Shown here: piece by piece, positions 8,994 to 16,709 of the stretch | How positions within the stretch are numbered: the first letter of the stretch is position 1 | How the letters are laid out: each line of letters starts with the position of its first letter | From: Streptomyces spiralis | GTDB taxonomy: Bacteria; Actinomycetota; Actinomycetes; Streptomycetales; Streptomycetaceae | Assembly: GCF_014654675.1 (NCBI RefSeq) | Contig: NZ_BNBC01000012.1 | Coordinates: 133,427-197,426, forward strand | Reading direction: 5' to 3' | DNA: 64,000 bases | Notes under the pieces: model-generated | The model's database searches: none | Told to the model about the DNA's origin: nothing | Seen by the model: the letters and a program-made list of their open reading frames with translations, nothing else | Program-made: the position numbers and the translations under genes

Positions 8994-9040
8994 CGGCCCC
9001 GGGCCGCCGTTTCCCACTCGAACGGACGGCTCCGGGGCCG
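8994..9040. terminator. Terminator downstream of the class III aminotransferase gene
   Basis: CGGCCCCGG (8994-9002) pairs with CCGGGGCCG (9032-9040), and the inner arms GCCGCCGTT and AACGGACGGC extend the stem almost to the loop. It lies between the stop of the aminotransferase gene and the leader of the next minus-strand operon. Confidence 0.75.
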
Positions 9041-9097
9041 GTGATGATCATCTGATCGGAGGTGTGCGCCTCACCGCGCTCGTGCGCGGCGCGGCGG

Positions 9098-10462
9098 TCA
9101 CAGCTTGGTCCACGCCTCCGTCAGCGTCGCGCGCAGGATCTGCTCGATCTCGTCGAAGGTCTCCTGGTTGGAGATCAGCGGCGGGGCGAGCTGGACGACC
9201 GGGTCGCCGCGGTCGTCGGCACGGCAGTAGAGGCCGTTGTCGTACAGCGCCTTGGAGAGGAAGCCGTACAGGACGCGCTCGGTCTCCTCCTCGTTGAACG
9301 ACTCCTTGGTGTTCTTGTCCTTGACCAGCTCGATGCCGTAGAAGAAGCCGTTGCCGCGGACGTCGCCGACGATCGGCAGGTCGTGCAGCTTCTGGAGGGT
9401 GGACAGGAACGCGCCCTCGTTGTCCAGCACGTGCTGGTTCAGGCCCTCGCGCTCGAACAGGTCGAGGTTGGCCAGACCCACGGCCGCGGAGACCGGGTGG
9501 CCGCCGAAGGTGTAGCCGTGCAGGAAGGTGTTGTCGCCCTTGTAGAACGGCTCGGCCAGGCGGTCGGAGATGATGCAGGCGCCGATCGGGGAGTAGCCCG
9601 AGGTCATGCCCTTGGCGCAGGTGATCATGTCCGGGACGTAGCCGAACTTGTCGCAGGCGAACATCGTGCCGAGCCGGCCGAAGGCGCAGATGACCTCGTC
9701 CGACACGAGCAGCACGTCGTACTGGTCGCAGATCTCGCGCACCCGCTGGAAGTACCCGGGCGGCGGCGGGAAGCAGCCGCCGGCGTTCTGCACCGGCTCC
9801 AGGAAGACGGCCGCGACCGTGTCCGGGCCCTCGAAAAGGATCTGCTGCTCGATCTGGTCGGCGGCCCAGCGGCCGAAGGCCTCGGGGTCGTCGCCGAAGA
9901 TCGGGGCGCGGTAGATGTTGGTGTTCGGGACCTTGTGCGCGCCCGGGACGAGCGGCTCGAAGGGGGCCTTCAGGCCCGGCAGGCCGGTGATGGACAGGGC
10001 GCCCTGCGGGGTGCCGTGGTAGGCGACCGCACGGGAGATGACCTTGTGCTTGGTGGGCTTGCCGACCAGCTTGAAGTACTGCTTGGCGAGCTTCCAGGCG
10101 GTCTCGACCGCCTCGCCGCCGCCGGTGGTGAAGAAGACCTTGTTGAGGTCGCCCGGCGCGTAGTCGGCGAGGCGCTCGGCCAGCTCCACGGCCTTGGGGT
10201 GGGCGTAGGACCACACCGGGAAGAACGCCAGCTCCTGAGCCTGCTTGAAGGCCGTCTCGGCGAGTTCGGTGCGGCCGTGGCCGGCCTGGACCACGAACAG
10301 GCCCGCCAGACCGTCCAGGTAGCGCTTGCCCTTGTCGTCGTAGATGTAGGTGCCCTCACCGCGCACGATGGTCGGCACGGGGGAGTTCTCGTACGAGGAC
10401 ATGCGGGTGAAGTGCATCCACAGGTGGTCGTACGCGGTGCGGCTGAGGTCCTTGGTGCTCAC
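9098..10462 (-). CDS. Class III aminotransferase, putrescine/polyamine type
   Basis: A PLP-dependent aminotransferase of 454 residues, probably taking putrescine (or a related diamine) plus pyruvate or 2-oxoglutarate to 4-aminobutyraldehyde. The class III landmarks are visible: the N-terminal ENSPVPTIVRGEGTYIYDD, the PLP phosphate region TTGGGEAVETAWKLA near residue 112, DEVICAFGRLG with the cofactor Asp, and CAKGMTSGYSP with the PLP-binding Lys near residue 285. The sequence is closest in my recollection to SpuC-like putrescine-pyruvate transaminases. The neighbouring Lrp regulator and divergent aminobutyraldehyde dehydrogenase support this. Beta-alanine or taurine transaminases are alternatives. 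The GTG start lies inside a 15-bp repeat that separates it from the Lrp gene. Confidence 0.82.
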   Translation of the reverse strand: MSTKDLSRTAYDHLWMHFTRMSSYENSPVPTIVRGEGTYIYDDKGKRYLDGLAGLFVVQAGHGRTELAETAFKQAQELAFFPVWSYAHPKAVELAERLADYAPGDLNKVFFTTGGGEAVETAWKLAKQYFKLVGKPTKHKVISRAVAYHGTPQGALSITGLPGLKAPFEPLVPGAHKVPNTNIYRAPIFGDDPEAFGRWAADQIEQQILFEGPDTVAAVFLEPVQNAGGCFPPPPGYFQRVREICDQYDVLLVSDEVICAFGRLGTMFACDKFGYVPDMITCAKGMTSGYSPIGACIISDRLAEPFYKGDNTFLHGYTFGGHPVSAAVGLANLDLFEREGLNQHVLDNEGAFLSTLQKLHDLPIVGDVRGNGFFYGIELVKDKNTKESFNEEETERVLYGFLSKALYDNGLYCRADDRGDPVVQLAPPLISNQETFDEIEQILRATLTEAWTKL

Positions 10463-10490
10463 GGTTATCGGGTCCTCACGGTTATCGGGT
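10459..10490. repeat. 15-bp direct repeat with 17-bp period between Lrp and aminotransferase genes
   Basis: TCACGGTTATCGGGT occurs at 10459-10473 and again at 10476-10490. One copy contains the GTG start of the aminotransferase gene, the other contains the TAA stop of the Lrp gene. It looks like a small tandem duplication across the gene junction. Confidence 0.85.
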
Positions 10491-11006
10491 TCCCCACATG
10501 TAGGTCTGCTTCTTGAGCTTGAGGTAGACGAAGCTCTCGGTGGAGCGCACCGAGGGCAGGGCCCGGATGCGCTTGTTGATGACGTCCAGCAGGTGGTCGT
10601 CGTCCTCGCAGACGATCTCGGCGAGGATGTCGAACGAGCCCGCGGTCATCACCACGTACTCGACCTCCGACATGGCGGTCAGCGCGTCCGCGATCGACTC
10701 GACATCGCCCTCGACGTTGATGCCGACCATCGCCTGCCGGCGGAAGCCCACGGTGAGCGGGTCCGTGACGGCGACGATCTGCATGACGCCCTGGTCCAGC
10801 AGCTTCTGCACACGCTGGCGCACGGCCGCCTCGGACAGGCCGACGGCCTTGCCGATCGCGGCGTACGGCCGGCGGCCGTCCTCCTGGAGCTGCTCGATGA
10901 TGGCGAGGGAGACGGCGTCCAGCTGGGGGGTGCCGTTCCCGTTGCGGGACTCGCGGGACGAGTCCTTCTGGTCTGCGCTTCGACTGGCCACGTGCTCACT
11001 GTGCAC
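10482..11006 (-). CDS. Lrp/AsnC family transcriptional regulator
   Basis: A feast/famine regulator with an N-terminal AsnC-type helix-turn-helix (AVSLAIIEQLQEDGRRPYAA through GLSEAAVRQRVQKLL) and a C-terminal RAM ligand-binding domain (VGINVEGDVESIADAL onward). I place the start at the GTG at 11006 (174 residues). A second GTG at 10991 is nearly as good, since neither has a strong ribosome binding site. The gene lies directly upstream of the aminotransferase in the same direction and is divergent from the aldehyde dehydrogenase. The simplest reading is a local regulator of putrescine or amino-acid breakdown that may bind the palindromes in the 170-base divergent spacer. Confidence 0.87.
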   Translation of the reverse strand: MHSEHVASRSADQKDSSRESRNGNGTPQLDAVSLAIIEQLQEDGRRPYAAIGKAVGLSEAAVRQRVQKLLDQGVMQIVAVTDPLTVGFRRQAMVGINVEGDVESIADALTAMSEVEYVVMTAGSFDILAEIVCEDDDHLLDVINKRIRALPSVRSTESFVYLKLKKQTYMWGTR

Positions 11007-11101
11007 GACGTCTCGACAGTTCCGCAAGCCTGGAGCGATGAAATTCGTTGTTTGAAGGACCGGGAGGTGCGGATTTCGCAGAAGTGATGGCGATGGGGGT
11101 G

Positions 11102-11152
11102 TTGAAAACGTCGGAGTCCGGACTAGGGTGGGTGTCTCAGAGATCGGACACC
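11102..11152 (+). promoter_or_regulatory. Promoter with two palindromes upstream of the aldehyde dehydrogenase
   Basis: TTGAAA (11102-11107) and TAGGGT (11124-11129) are separated by 16 bases and resemble a housekeeping promoter. The palindrome AGTCCGGACT (11115-11124) lies between them. The inverted repeat GGTGTC-N10-GACACC (11131-11152) covers the expected start site. Both are candidate sites for the divergently encoded Lrp regulator. Confidence 0.55.
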
Positions 11153-11177
11153 ATGAACCAACCCAGGAGGGCCGGCA

Positions 11178-12617
11178 GTGAGCACCGAGCTGCGTCGTCT
11201 GCGCAACTTCATCGACGGTGAGTTCCGGGACGCCGCCGACGGACGGACCACCGAGGTGGTCAACCCCGCGACCGGAGAGGCGTACGCGACCGCGCCGCTG
11301 TCCGGCCGGACGGACGTCGACGCCGCGATGGCGGCCGCCGCCGCGGCCTTCCCGGGCTGGCGCGACACCACCCCCGCCGAGCGGCAGAAGGCCCTGCTGA
11401 AGGTCGCGGACGCCTTCGAGGAGCGGGCCGAGGAACTGATCGCGGCCGAGGTGGAGAACACGGGCAAGCCGATCGGGCTGACCCGCTCCGAGGAGATCCC
11501 GCCGATGGTCGACCAGATCCGCTTCTTCGCGGGCGCGGCGCGGATGCTGGAGGGCCGCTCGGCCGGCGAGTACATGGAGGGGATGACGTCGATCATCCGC
11601 CGTGAGCCGGTCGGCGTCTGCGCGCAGGTCGCGCCGTGGAACTACCCGATGATGATGGCCGTGTGGAAGTTCGCCCCGGCGATCGCGGCCGGCAACACGG
11701 TCGTCCTGAAGCCGTCGGACACCACCCCGGCTTCCACGGTCCTGATCGCGGAGATCCTCGGCTCGGTCCTGCCCAAGGGCGTCTTCAACGTCATCTGCGG
11801 CGACCGCGAGACCGGCCGCATGATGGTCGAGCACGACACCCCGGCGATGGCCTCCATCACCGGCTCGGTACGCGCCGGCATCCAGGTCGCCGAGTCCGCC
11901 TCCAAGGACGTCAAGCGCGTCCACCTGGAGCTCGGTGGCAAGGCCCCGGTCGTGGTCTTCGAGGACACCGACATCGCCAAGGCCGTCGAGGACATCTCCG
12001 TCGCCGGCTTCTTCAACGCCGGCCAGGACTGTACGGCCGCCTGCCGCGTCCTGGTCCACGAGTCGATCCACGACGAGTTCGTGACCGCGCTGGCGAAGGC
12101 GGCGGAGGACACGAAGACCGGCCTGCCGGACGACGAGGACGTCCTCTTCGGCCCGCTCAACAACCCCAACCAGCTCCAGCAGGTCGAGGGCTTCATCGAG
12201 CGGCTGCCCGCCCACGCGCGCGTGGAGGCCGGCGGCAAGCGCGTCGGCGACACGGGCTACTTCTTCGCGCCGACCGTCGTCTCCGGCGTCAAGCAGGACG
12301 ACGAGATCATCCAGAAGGAGGTCTTCGGCCCGGTCATCACCGTCCAGTCCTTCTCGGACGAGGACCAGGCCGTCGAGTGGGCCAACGGCGTCGAGTACGC
12401 GCTGGCCTCCTCCGTGTGGACCAAGGACCACGCCCGCGCCATGCGCATGTCCAAGAAGCTCGACTTCGGCTGCGTGTGGATCAACACCCACATCCCGCTG
12501 GTCGCCGAGATGCCCCACGGCGGCTTCAAGAAGTCCGGCTACGGCAAGGACCTGTCGGCCTACGGCTTCGAGGACTACACGCGCATCAAGCACGTGATGA
12601 CGTCCCTGGACGGCTGA
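11178..12617 (+). CDS. Gamma-aminobutyraldehyde-type aldehyde dehydrogenase
   Basis: An NAD(P)-dependent aldehyde dehydrogenase of 479 residues with a Rossmann and a catalytic domain. The oxyanion Asn is in PWNYP near residue 156, the general-base Glu in LELGGK near 254, and the nucleophilic Cys in GQDCTAACR near 288. The GTG start is preceded by AGGAGGG at a good distance. Substrate is inferred from context: the divergent polyamine aminotransferase and Lrp regulator make 4-aminobutyraldehyde to GABA the likely reaction, and the sequence resembles PatD/betaine-aldehyde dehydrogenases of actinobacteria. Other amino-aldehydes such as 3-aminopropionaldehyde are possible. A strong terminator follows. 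Confidence 0.85.
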   Translation: MSTELRRLRNFIDGEFRDAADGRTTEVVNPATGEAYATAPLSGRTDVDAAMAAAAAAFPGWRDTTPAERQKALLKVADAFEERAEELIAAEVENTGKPIGLTRSEEIPPMVDQIRFFAGAARMLEGRSAGEYMEGMTSIIRREPVGVCAQVAPWNYPMMMAVWKFAPAIAAGNTVVLKPSDTTPASTVLIAEILGSVLPKGVFNVICGDRETGRMMVEHDTPAMASITGSVRAGIQVAESASKDVKRVHLELGGKAPVVVFEDTDIAKAVEDISVAGFFNAGQDCTAACRVLVHESIHDEFVTALAKAAEDTKTGLPDDEDVLFGPLNNPNQLQQVEGFIERLPAHARVEAGGKRVGDTGYFFAPTVVSGVKQDDEIIQKEVFGPVITVQSFSDEDQAVEWANGVEYALASSVWTKDHARAMRMSKKLDFGCVWINTHIPLVAEMPHGGFKKSGYGKDLSAYGFEDYTRIKHVMTSLDG

Positions 12618-12647
12618 GCACCGCGACGGCTCCGACGTGACCCAACT

Positions 12648-12686
12648 CGCGGCCCCGGGTGGAAGGACGGACCACCCGGGGCCGCG
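12648..12686. terminator. Intrinsic-type terminator after the aldehyde dehydrogenase
   Basis: A perfect stem of about 15 bp (CGCGGCCCCGGGTGG against CCACCCGGGGCCGCG) with a nine-base loop lies 30 bases after the stop codon. There is no T tract, as is common in streptomycetes. Confidence 0.85.
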
Positions 12687-12767
12687 GCGTGCGCCGTCCC
12701 GACGCGTCCTCGGCGGCGGGCAGGGGAGGGGTGAGCCGGGGTGGCCCGGGAATGCCCGACCCTCTTT

Positions 12768-12795
12768 TTGAACATGTTCAAGACGGGCGTACGCT
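12768..12795 (+). promoter_or_regulatory. Perfect palindrome overlapping a promoter; probable TetR-type operator
   Basis: TTGAACATGTTCAA (12768-12781) is a perfect 14-bp palindrome whose first half supplies a -35 box TTGAAC. TACGCT (12790-12795) fits a -10 box with a 16-base spacer. Initiation six to seven bases later would fall on the ATG at 12802, so the mRNA may be leaderless. Binding at the palindrome would block RNA polymerase. Confidence 0.6.
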
Positions 12796-12801
12796 CTTGC
12801 C

Positions 12802-13335
12802 ATGAGCGACAGAGCCGCCCTGCTCAAGGGCATTCGTGTCTGGCTGGTTGTCTTCGTCGTCTGTCTGGTGCTCAGCGGGGCCACCGCCTTCCCGCTGGTG
12901 CACGAACTGCGGTGGACCGAGAGCGCGTTGCGGTTCCTGGGGGTGCCCGATCATCTGCCCGGGCTCATGGACTGGATCGAGCGGGTGCGGCACGGGCTCG
13001 ACACCGCCGACGCCGACTACCCGTTCCTGCTGTACGGCACGGACTGGCTGGCGTTCGCGCATCTCGTCATCGCGGTCGCGTTCTACGGCCCCTACCGTGA
13101 CCCGGTCCGCAACATCTGGGTCGTGGAGTTCGGGATGATCGCCTGCGTGGGCATCGTCCCGCTCGCGCTGATCTGCGGGCCGATCCGGGGCATCCCCTTC
13201 TGGTGGTCGCTGATCGACATGTCCTTCGGGGTGTTCGGGATCGTCCCGCTGCATGTCGTACGCAGGAAGATCAAGCGGTTGGAGGCGTCGGTCGCGGTCG
13301 CCGCGCCGAACGGCGCTTCCGTCACCGCCGCTTGA
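12802..13335 (+). CDS. Small integral membrane protein, unknown function
   Basis: A 177-residue protein that I do not recognise by name. It has four hydrophobic segments: near residues 11-30, 70-93 (DWLAFAHLVIAVAFYGPYRD), 108-125 (VVEFGMIACVGIVPLALI) and 132-152. The short charged tail RRKIKRLEASVAVAAP follows. Between the first and second segments is a 40-residue outward or inward loop with several charged residues. The gene has its own promoter with a palindromic operator and no visible Shine-Dalgarno, which points to a regulated leaderless transcript. Its 3' end overlaps the convergent serine hydrolase gene by 14 bases. A TetR-family regulator encoded elsewhere is the likely controller. 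Confidence 0.75.
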   Translation: MSDRAALLKGIRVWLVVFVVCLVLSGATAFPLVHELRWTESALRFLGVPDHLPGLMDWIERVRHGLDTADADYPFLLYGTDWLAFAHLVIAVAFYGPYRDPVRNIWVVEFGMIACVGIVPLALICGPIRGIPFWWSLIDMSFGVFGIVPLHVVRRKIKRLEASVAVAAPNGASVTAA

Positions 13336-14518
13336 GGGCGGCGAGGGCGATCCGCTCGGCCACCGGGTTCATCGACTCGCCCTTGGCATCGGTGGACCCG
13401 ACCGAGTAGACGAGGGTGCGGCTGAGGTCACGGGTCGCCGCGACGACGGTGCTGTAGCCGTAGCGGGCACCGGACTTGAGCCAGTACACCTGCCCGTCGT
13501 ACTCGAACCGCTCCAGGCCGGCGCTGTAGGTGGCGCCCTCGATGCCCTTGGGGACCGTGAACATCTCGCGCAGCTGCGGCCGGGGCACGATGCGGCCGCG
13601 GAACAGGGCCTGCACCAGCCGTTCCAGGTCGGCGGTGGTGGAGATCATGTCGCCGGCCGCCCACCGGTCGGCCTGGTTCCAGTCCGTGACGTCGACGAAC
13701 TCCGTCGTGCCGTCGGCCCTGCGCACCGCCTGGTACCCGTGGTTGTGCGGGCCGCGGATGCGGGGGTCGGTGCCGGGGAAGTAGGTGTCCCGCATGCCGG
13801 CGGGGCGCAGCACCAGCCGGGTCGCCTCGGCGGTGTAGGACCGGCCGGTCACCTTCTCGATCAGCAGGCCGAGGATCGTGTAGTTGATGTTCAGGTAGTC
13901 CTGGCGGGTGCCCGGTGCGAACTCCGGTCCCTTGGCCACCGCCGAGGCCACCACCTGCCGGGGCGTGAGCGTGTCGAAGCGGTGTGCGTACTGCTCCTCG
14001 AAGGAGTCCCCGAAGCCGTCCCCGGACCGGATGCCGCTGGTGTGGTCGAGGAGCTGCCGTACGGTGATGGGCCGGAACTTCCCGGTGAGCAGGCCCGGAA
14101 GATAGTGCTGGACCGGTGTGCCGAGGTCGATCCTGCCCTGCGCGGCGAGCCGCAGCACGGTCGCCGCCGTCACCACCTTGGTCGTCGAGCCCGCCCGGAA
14201 GCGGGCGTCGGGGTCGGCCGGGCGCGGGCCGGCCAGGTCGTGCACGCCCGCGCTGCCGCGCCAGGTGCCGTCCGTGCCGCCGACGCGGACCAGAGCCGCC
14301 GTGGCGTCCTGGTCCGGCAGCCCGGCGATCGCGGCGGAGAGGGCCTCGGCGTCCGGTCCGGTCGCCTCACGGGCCTCCGTGGCCGCTCCCGGCTTGGGGG
14401 CCGAACCCGCGGCGGAGGCGGTCGCGGGTGCGGCGGACGCCCCCGCGGCGGCCAACGGCCCGGCGGCCAGGGCGAGGGCGAGACAGGCGGCGGTCAGGGC
14501 GGTGGTACGGGCACGCAT
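13322..14518 (-). CDS. Secreted serine beta-lactamase-fold hydrolase (D-Ala-D-Ala carboxypeptidase-like)
   Basis: A class C beta-lactamase-fold protein of 398 residues with a Sec signal peptide (cleavage near residue 30) and an Ala/Pro-rich spacer. The catalytic motifs are visible: SxxK as STTK near residue 110, the YxN-type motif as YLN in RQDYLNINY near 208, and a third motif KSG in YWLKSGARYGY near 345. The LLDHTSGI segment is typical. Members include D-alanyl-D-alanine carboxypeptidases, esterases and true beta-lactamases. The streptomycete R61-type carboxypeptidase is the best-known relative. The reaction cannot be settled from sequence, but peptidoglycan peptide trimming outside the cell is the favoured role. 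It has no operon partners. Confidence 0.85.
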   Translation of the reverse strand: MRARTTALTAACLALALAAGPLAAAGASAAPATASAAGSAPKPGAATEAREATGPDAEALSAAIAGLPDQDATAALVRVGGTDGTWRGSAGVHDLAGPRPADPDARFRAGSTTKVVTAATVLRLAAQGRIDLGTPVQHYLPGLLTGKFRPITVRQLLDHTSGIRSGDGFGDSFEEQYAHRFDTLTPRQVVASAVAKGPEFAPGTRQDYLNINYTILGLLIEKVTGRSYTAEATRLVLRPAGMRDTYFPGTDPRIRGPHNHGYQAVRRADGTTEFVDVTDWNQADRWAAGDMISTTADLERLVQALFRGRIVPRPQLREMFTVPKGIEGATYSAGLERFEYDGQVYWLKSGARYGYSTVVAATRDLSRTLVYSVGSTDAKGESMNPVAERIALAALKRR

Positions 14519-14724
14519 CGGCTGCTCCTGCGAAGTCCGAGGGGATTCGAGACGGGCTCACGACCGATGTGTGCGGCCGTTGTCGATCATCCTCGGGGCC
14601 CCGGCGGGCCGGCGGATCGTCGCCGAGGAGGGCACGCGCCCCCGACGCTGCCCGGAGCAAGGGCCGAACCGGGCAAGGGGGTTACCGGGGAGACCCCCTA
14701 AGGGGAGCGCACGGAGTGCCCCGC

Positions 14725-15417
14725 TCACCGCCCGCGCAGCGCGCACAGGACGTCGATGCGGTTGGTGGTGATCGAGTCCACGCCGAGGGCGACCAGGCGG
14801 CGCAGCGAGCGGCGGGTGTCCGGGGTCCAGACGGACAGCAGGAGCCCGTCGCGGTGGACACGCGCGGCGAGCTCCCGGTCCACCAGGCCGAAACGGTAGT
14901 TCAGCCACCTGGGCCGCACCGCGTCCAGCAGGCCGGACCGCGGTGGTGCGAGCGTCGTCCAGGTCAGGGCGATCTCGGCGGACGGATCCGCCGCGCGCAC
15001 CGCCAGCATCGCCCCCGCGCCCGCGCAGTAGTACACACGGTCCTGCGCGCCGCACTCGTGGACCACCCCGACGATCTCCCGCACCGTCCGAGGATCGGCC
15101 GCGCCCGGCAGGTCGAGCATAACCCGGCCACCCTCCGTCGCGGCCAGCGCGTCCACGAGCGTGGGCACCCGGCCCGCCGTCAGGGCGCGCACCTCCTCGG
15201 CGGACAGCGAGCGCAACGGCCGGTCGTGGCCCCACAGCCGCTTCAGCGACTCGTCGTGCAGCAGCACGGGCACGCCGTCCCGGGTCAGGCGCACGTCGAT
15301 CTCCACCGCGTCCGCGCCCCGGCCGAGCGCGGAGCGCAGCGAGTCGATCGTGTTCTCGGGGAAGCGGTAGGGGTCGCCGCGGTGCGCGACGGCGGTCACG
15401 GTCTGCATGCGACCCAT
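14725..15417 (-). CDS. Glycerophosphodiester phosphodiesterase
   Basis: A GDPD-family TIM-barrel enzyme that hydrolyses glycerophosphodiesters to glycerol-3-phosphate and an alcohol. The active-site signature is present: AHRGDPYRFPENT at the N-terminus (His and Arg, then Glu-Asn-Thr), then ADAVEIDVRLTRDGVPVLLHD supplying the Glu/Asp metal ligands and the second catalytic His. I chose the ATG at 15417 (about 230 residues) rather than an upstream start, because the barrel begins directly after it. No signal peptide is seen, so it should be cytoplasmic and act in phospholipid turnover. The deaminase gene upstream on the same strand ends only about 20 bases away, so the two may be cotranscribed. 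Confidence 0.9.
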   Translation of the reverse strand: MGRMQTVTAVAHRGDPYRFPENTIDSLRSALGRGADAVEIDVRLTRDGVPVLLHDESLKRLWGHDRPLRSLSAEEVRALTAGRVPTLVDALAATEGGRVMLDLPGAADPRTVREIVGVVHECGAQDRVYYCAGAGAMLAVRAADPSAEIALTWTTLAPPRSGLLDAVRPRWLNYRFGLVDRELAARVHRDGLLLSVWTPDTRRSLRRLVALGVDSITTNRIDVLCALRGR

Positions 15418-15437
15418 TGTGTCCCGCGCCCGACGGC

Positions 15438-16487
15438 TCAGGGCGCGAGCCACCGCGCGGTGTAGGCGTCGATCTCGCCGGCGATGCGCGCCTTGCCCGC
15501 CTCGTCGAGGAAGGAGGCGTGCACCGCGTTCTTGGCCAGCTCGGCGATGCCCCGCTCGTCGAGGTCGAGGAGGCGGGCGGCCACGGCGTACTCGGTGTTG
15601 AGGTCGGTGCCGAACATGGGCGGGTCGTCAGAGTTGATCGTGACGACGACTCCGGCCTTGACGAACTCCCTTATGGGGTGCTCCTCCAGGGCGCGGACCG
15701 CGCGGGTGGCGATGTTGGAGGTGGGGCAGACCTCCAGCGGGATGCGGTGCTCGGCCAGGTGCGCGAGGAGCTTCTCGTCCTGGGCGGAACTGGTGCCGTG
15801 GCCGATGCGCTCGGCGCGCAGCTCGGTCAGCGCGTCCCACACCGTCTGCGGGCCGGTGGTCTCACCGGCGTGCGGGACGGAGTGCAGCCCGGCGGCGATG
15901 GCACGGTCGAAGTACGGCTTGAACTGGGGCCGCGGCACGCCGATCTCGGGCCCGCCCAGCCCGAACGACACCAGTCCTTCGGGGCGCAGCCGGTCGTCGG
16001 TGGCCAGCCGCAGCGTCTCCTCGGCCGATTCCAGACCGGCCTCGCCGGGGATGTCGAAGCACCAGCGCAGCACGGTCCCGAACTCGGCCTCGGCCGCCTT
16101 GCGGGCGTCCTCGATCGCGTCCATGAACGCACGCTCGTCGATGCCGCGGCGGGTGGAGGAGAACGGGGTGATGGTCAGCTCGGCGTAGCGCACCTGCTGG
16201 CGGGCCATGTCGCGGGCCACCTCGTACGTCAGCAGGCGGACGTCCTCCGGGGTGCGGATCAGGTCGACGACGGACAGGTACACCTCGATGAAGTGGGCGA
16301 AGTCCGTGAAGGTGAAGTAGTCGACCAGGGCCTCGGGGTCGGTGGGCACCTTGGAGTCGGGGTGCCGGGCGGCCAGTTCGGAGACGATCCGGGGTGAGGC
16401 GGAGCCGACGTGGTGCACGTGCAGTTCGGCCTTGGGCAGTCCGGCGATGAAGGCGTGCGGATCGCGAGGAGCGCGCTGGTCGGTCAA
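15438..16487 (-). CDS. COG1816 adenosine-deaminase-like enzyme, probable aminodeoxyfutalosine deaminase
   Basis: An amidohydrolase of about 349 residues. Metal and catalytic motifs are in order: KAELHVHHVGSAS (HxH, residues about 18-30), PHAGE with the second His and the proton-shuttle Glu, IGHGTSS, and INSDDPPMFGT with the metal Asp pair. True adenosine deaminases read HxHLDG at the first motif, whereas this one reads HVHHVGS. From my knowledge of the family, actinobacterial proteins with this signature were characterised as 6-aminodeoxyfutalosine deaminases of the futalosine menaquinone pathway. I favour that over plain adenosine deaminase. A TTG start at 16487 is preferred because GGGAGG lies six bases upstream. 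An ATG 84 bases further up (16571) has no ribosome binding site. Confidence 0.8.
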   Translation of the reverse strand: MTDQRAPRDPHAFIAGLPKAELHVHHVGSASPRIVSELAARHPDSKVPTDPEALVDYFTFTDFAHFIEVYLSVVDLIRTPEDVRLLTYEVARDMARQQVRYAELTITPFSSTRRGIDERAFMDAIEDARKAAEAEFGTVLRWCFDIPGEAGLESAEETLRLATDDRLRPEGLVSFGLGGPEIGVPRPQFKPYFDRAIAAGLHSVPHAGETTGPQTVWDALTELRAERIGHGTSSAQDEKLLAHLAEHRIPLEVCPTSNIATRAVRALEEHPIREFVKAGVVVTINSDDPPMFGTDLNTEYAVAARLLDLDERGIAELAKNAVHASFLDEAGKARIAGEIDAYTARWLAP

Positions 16488-16709
16488 GGGGTTCCTCCCC
16501 GGGAACGGCACCGTGCGTCCCGAGCGGGCGGGCGCGGTGCGGGTGATCGGCTGATCGATGAGCACGGCCATGGTAGGCGCACGCGCGGCACGCGGCCGGG
16601 GGCGGTGGCCCGCAGGGCGGCAGCTCGCGGCCGGGCCCGCCCGTCTGGCATGACCCCGGCGACCAGGCCGTAGCATGGCGGGACGATCGACCGAGGGGGA
16701 CTCGAGGAC

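Noticed and set aside
11007..12884. N-terminal extension of the Lrp reading frame across the antisense of the aldehyde dehydrogenase
   Set aside because: The extension is a shadow of the aldehyde dehydrogenase gene. The Lrp domain begins only after the GTG codons at 11006/10991.
16488..16571. 28-residue N-terminal extension of the deaminase from an ATG at 16571
   Set aside because: No ribosome binding site, and the added residues look unlike the family. The TTG at 16487 has an excellent GGGAGG.
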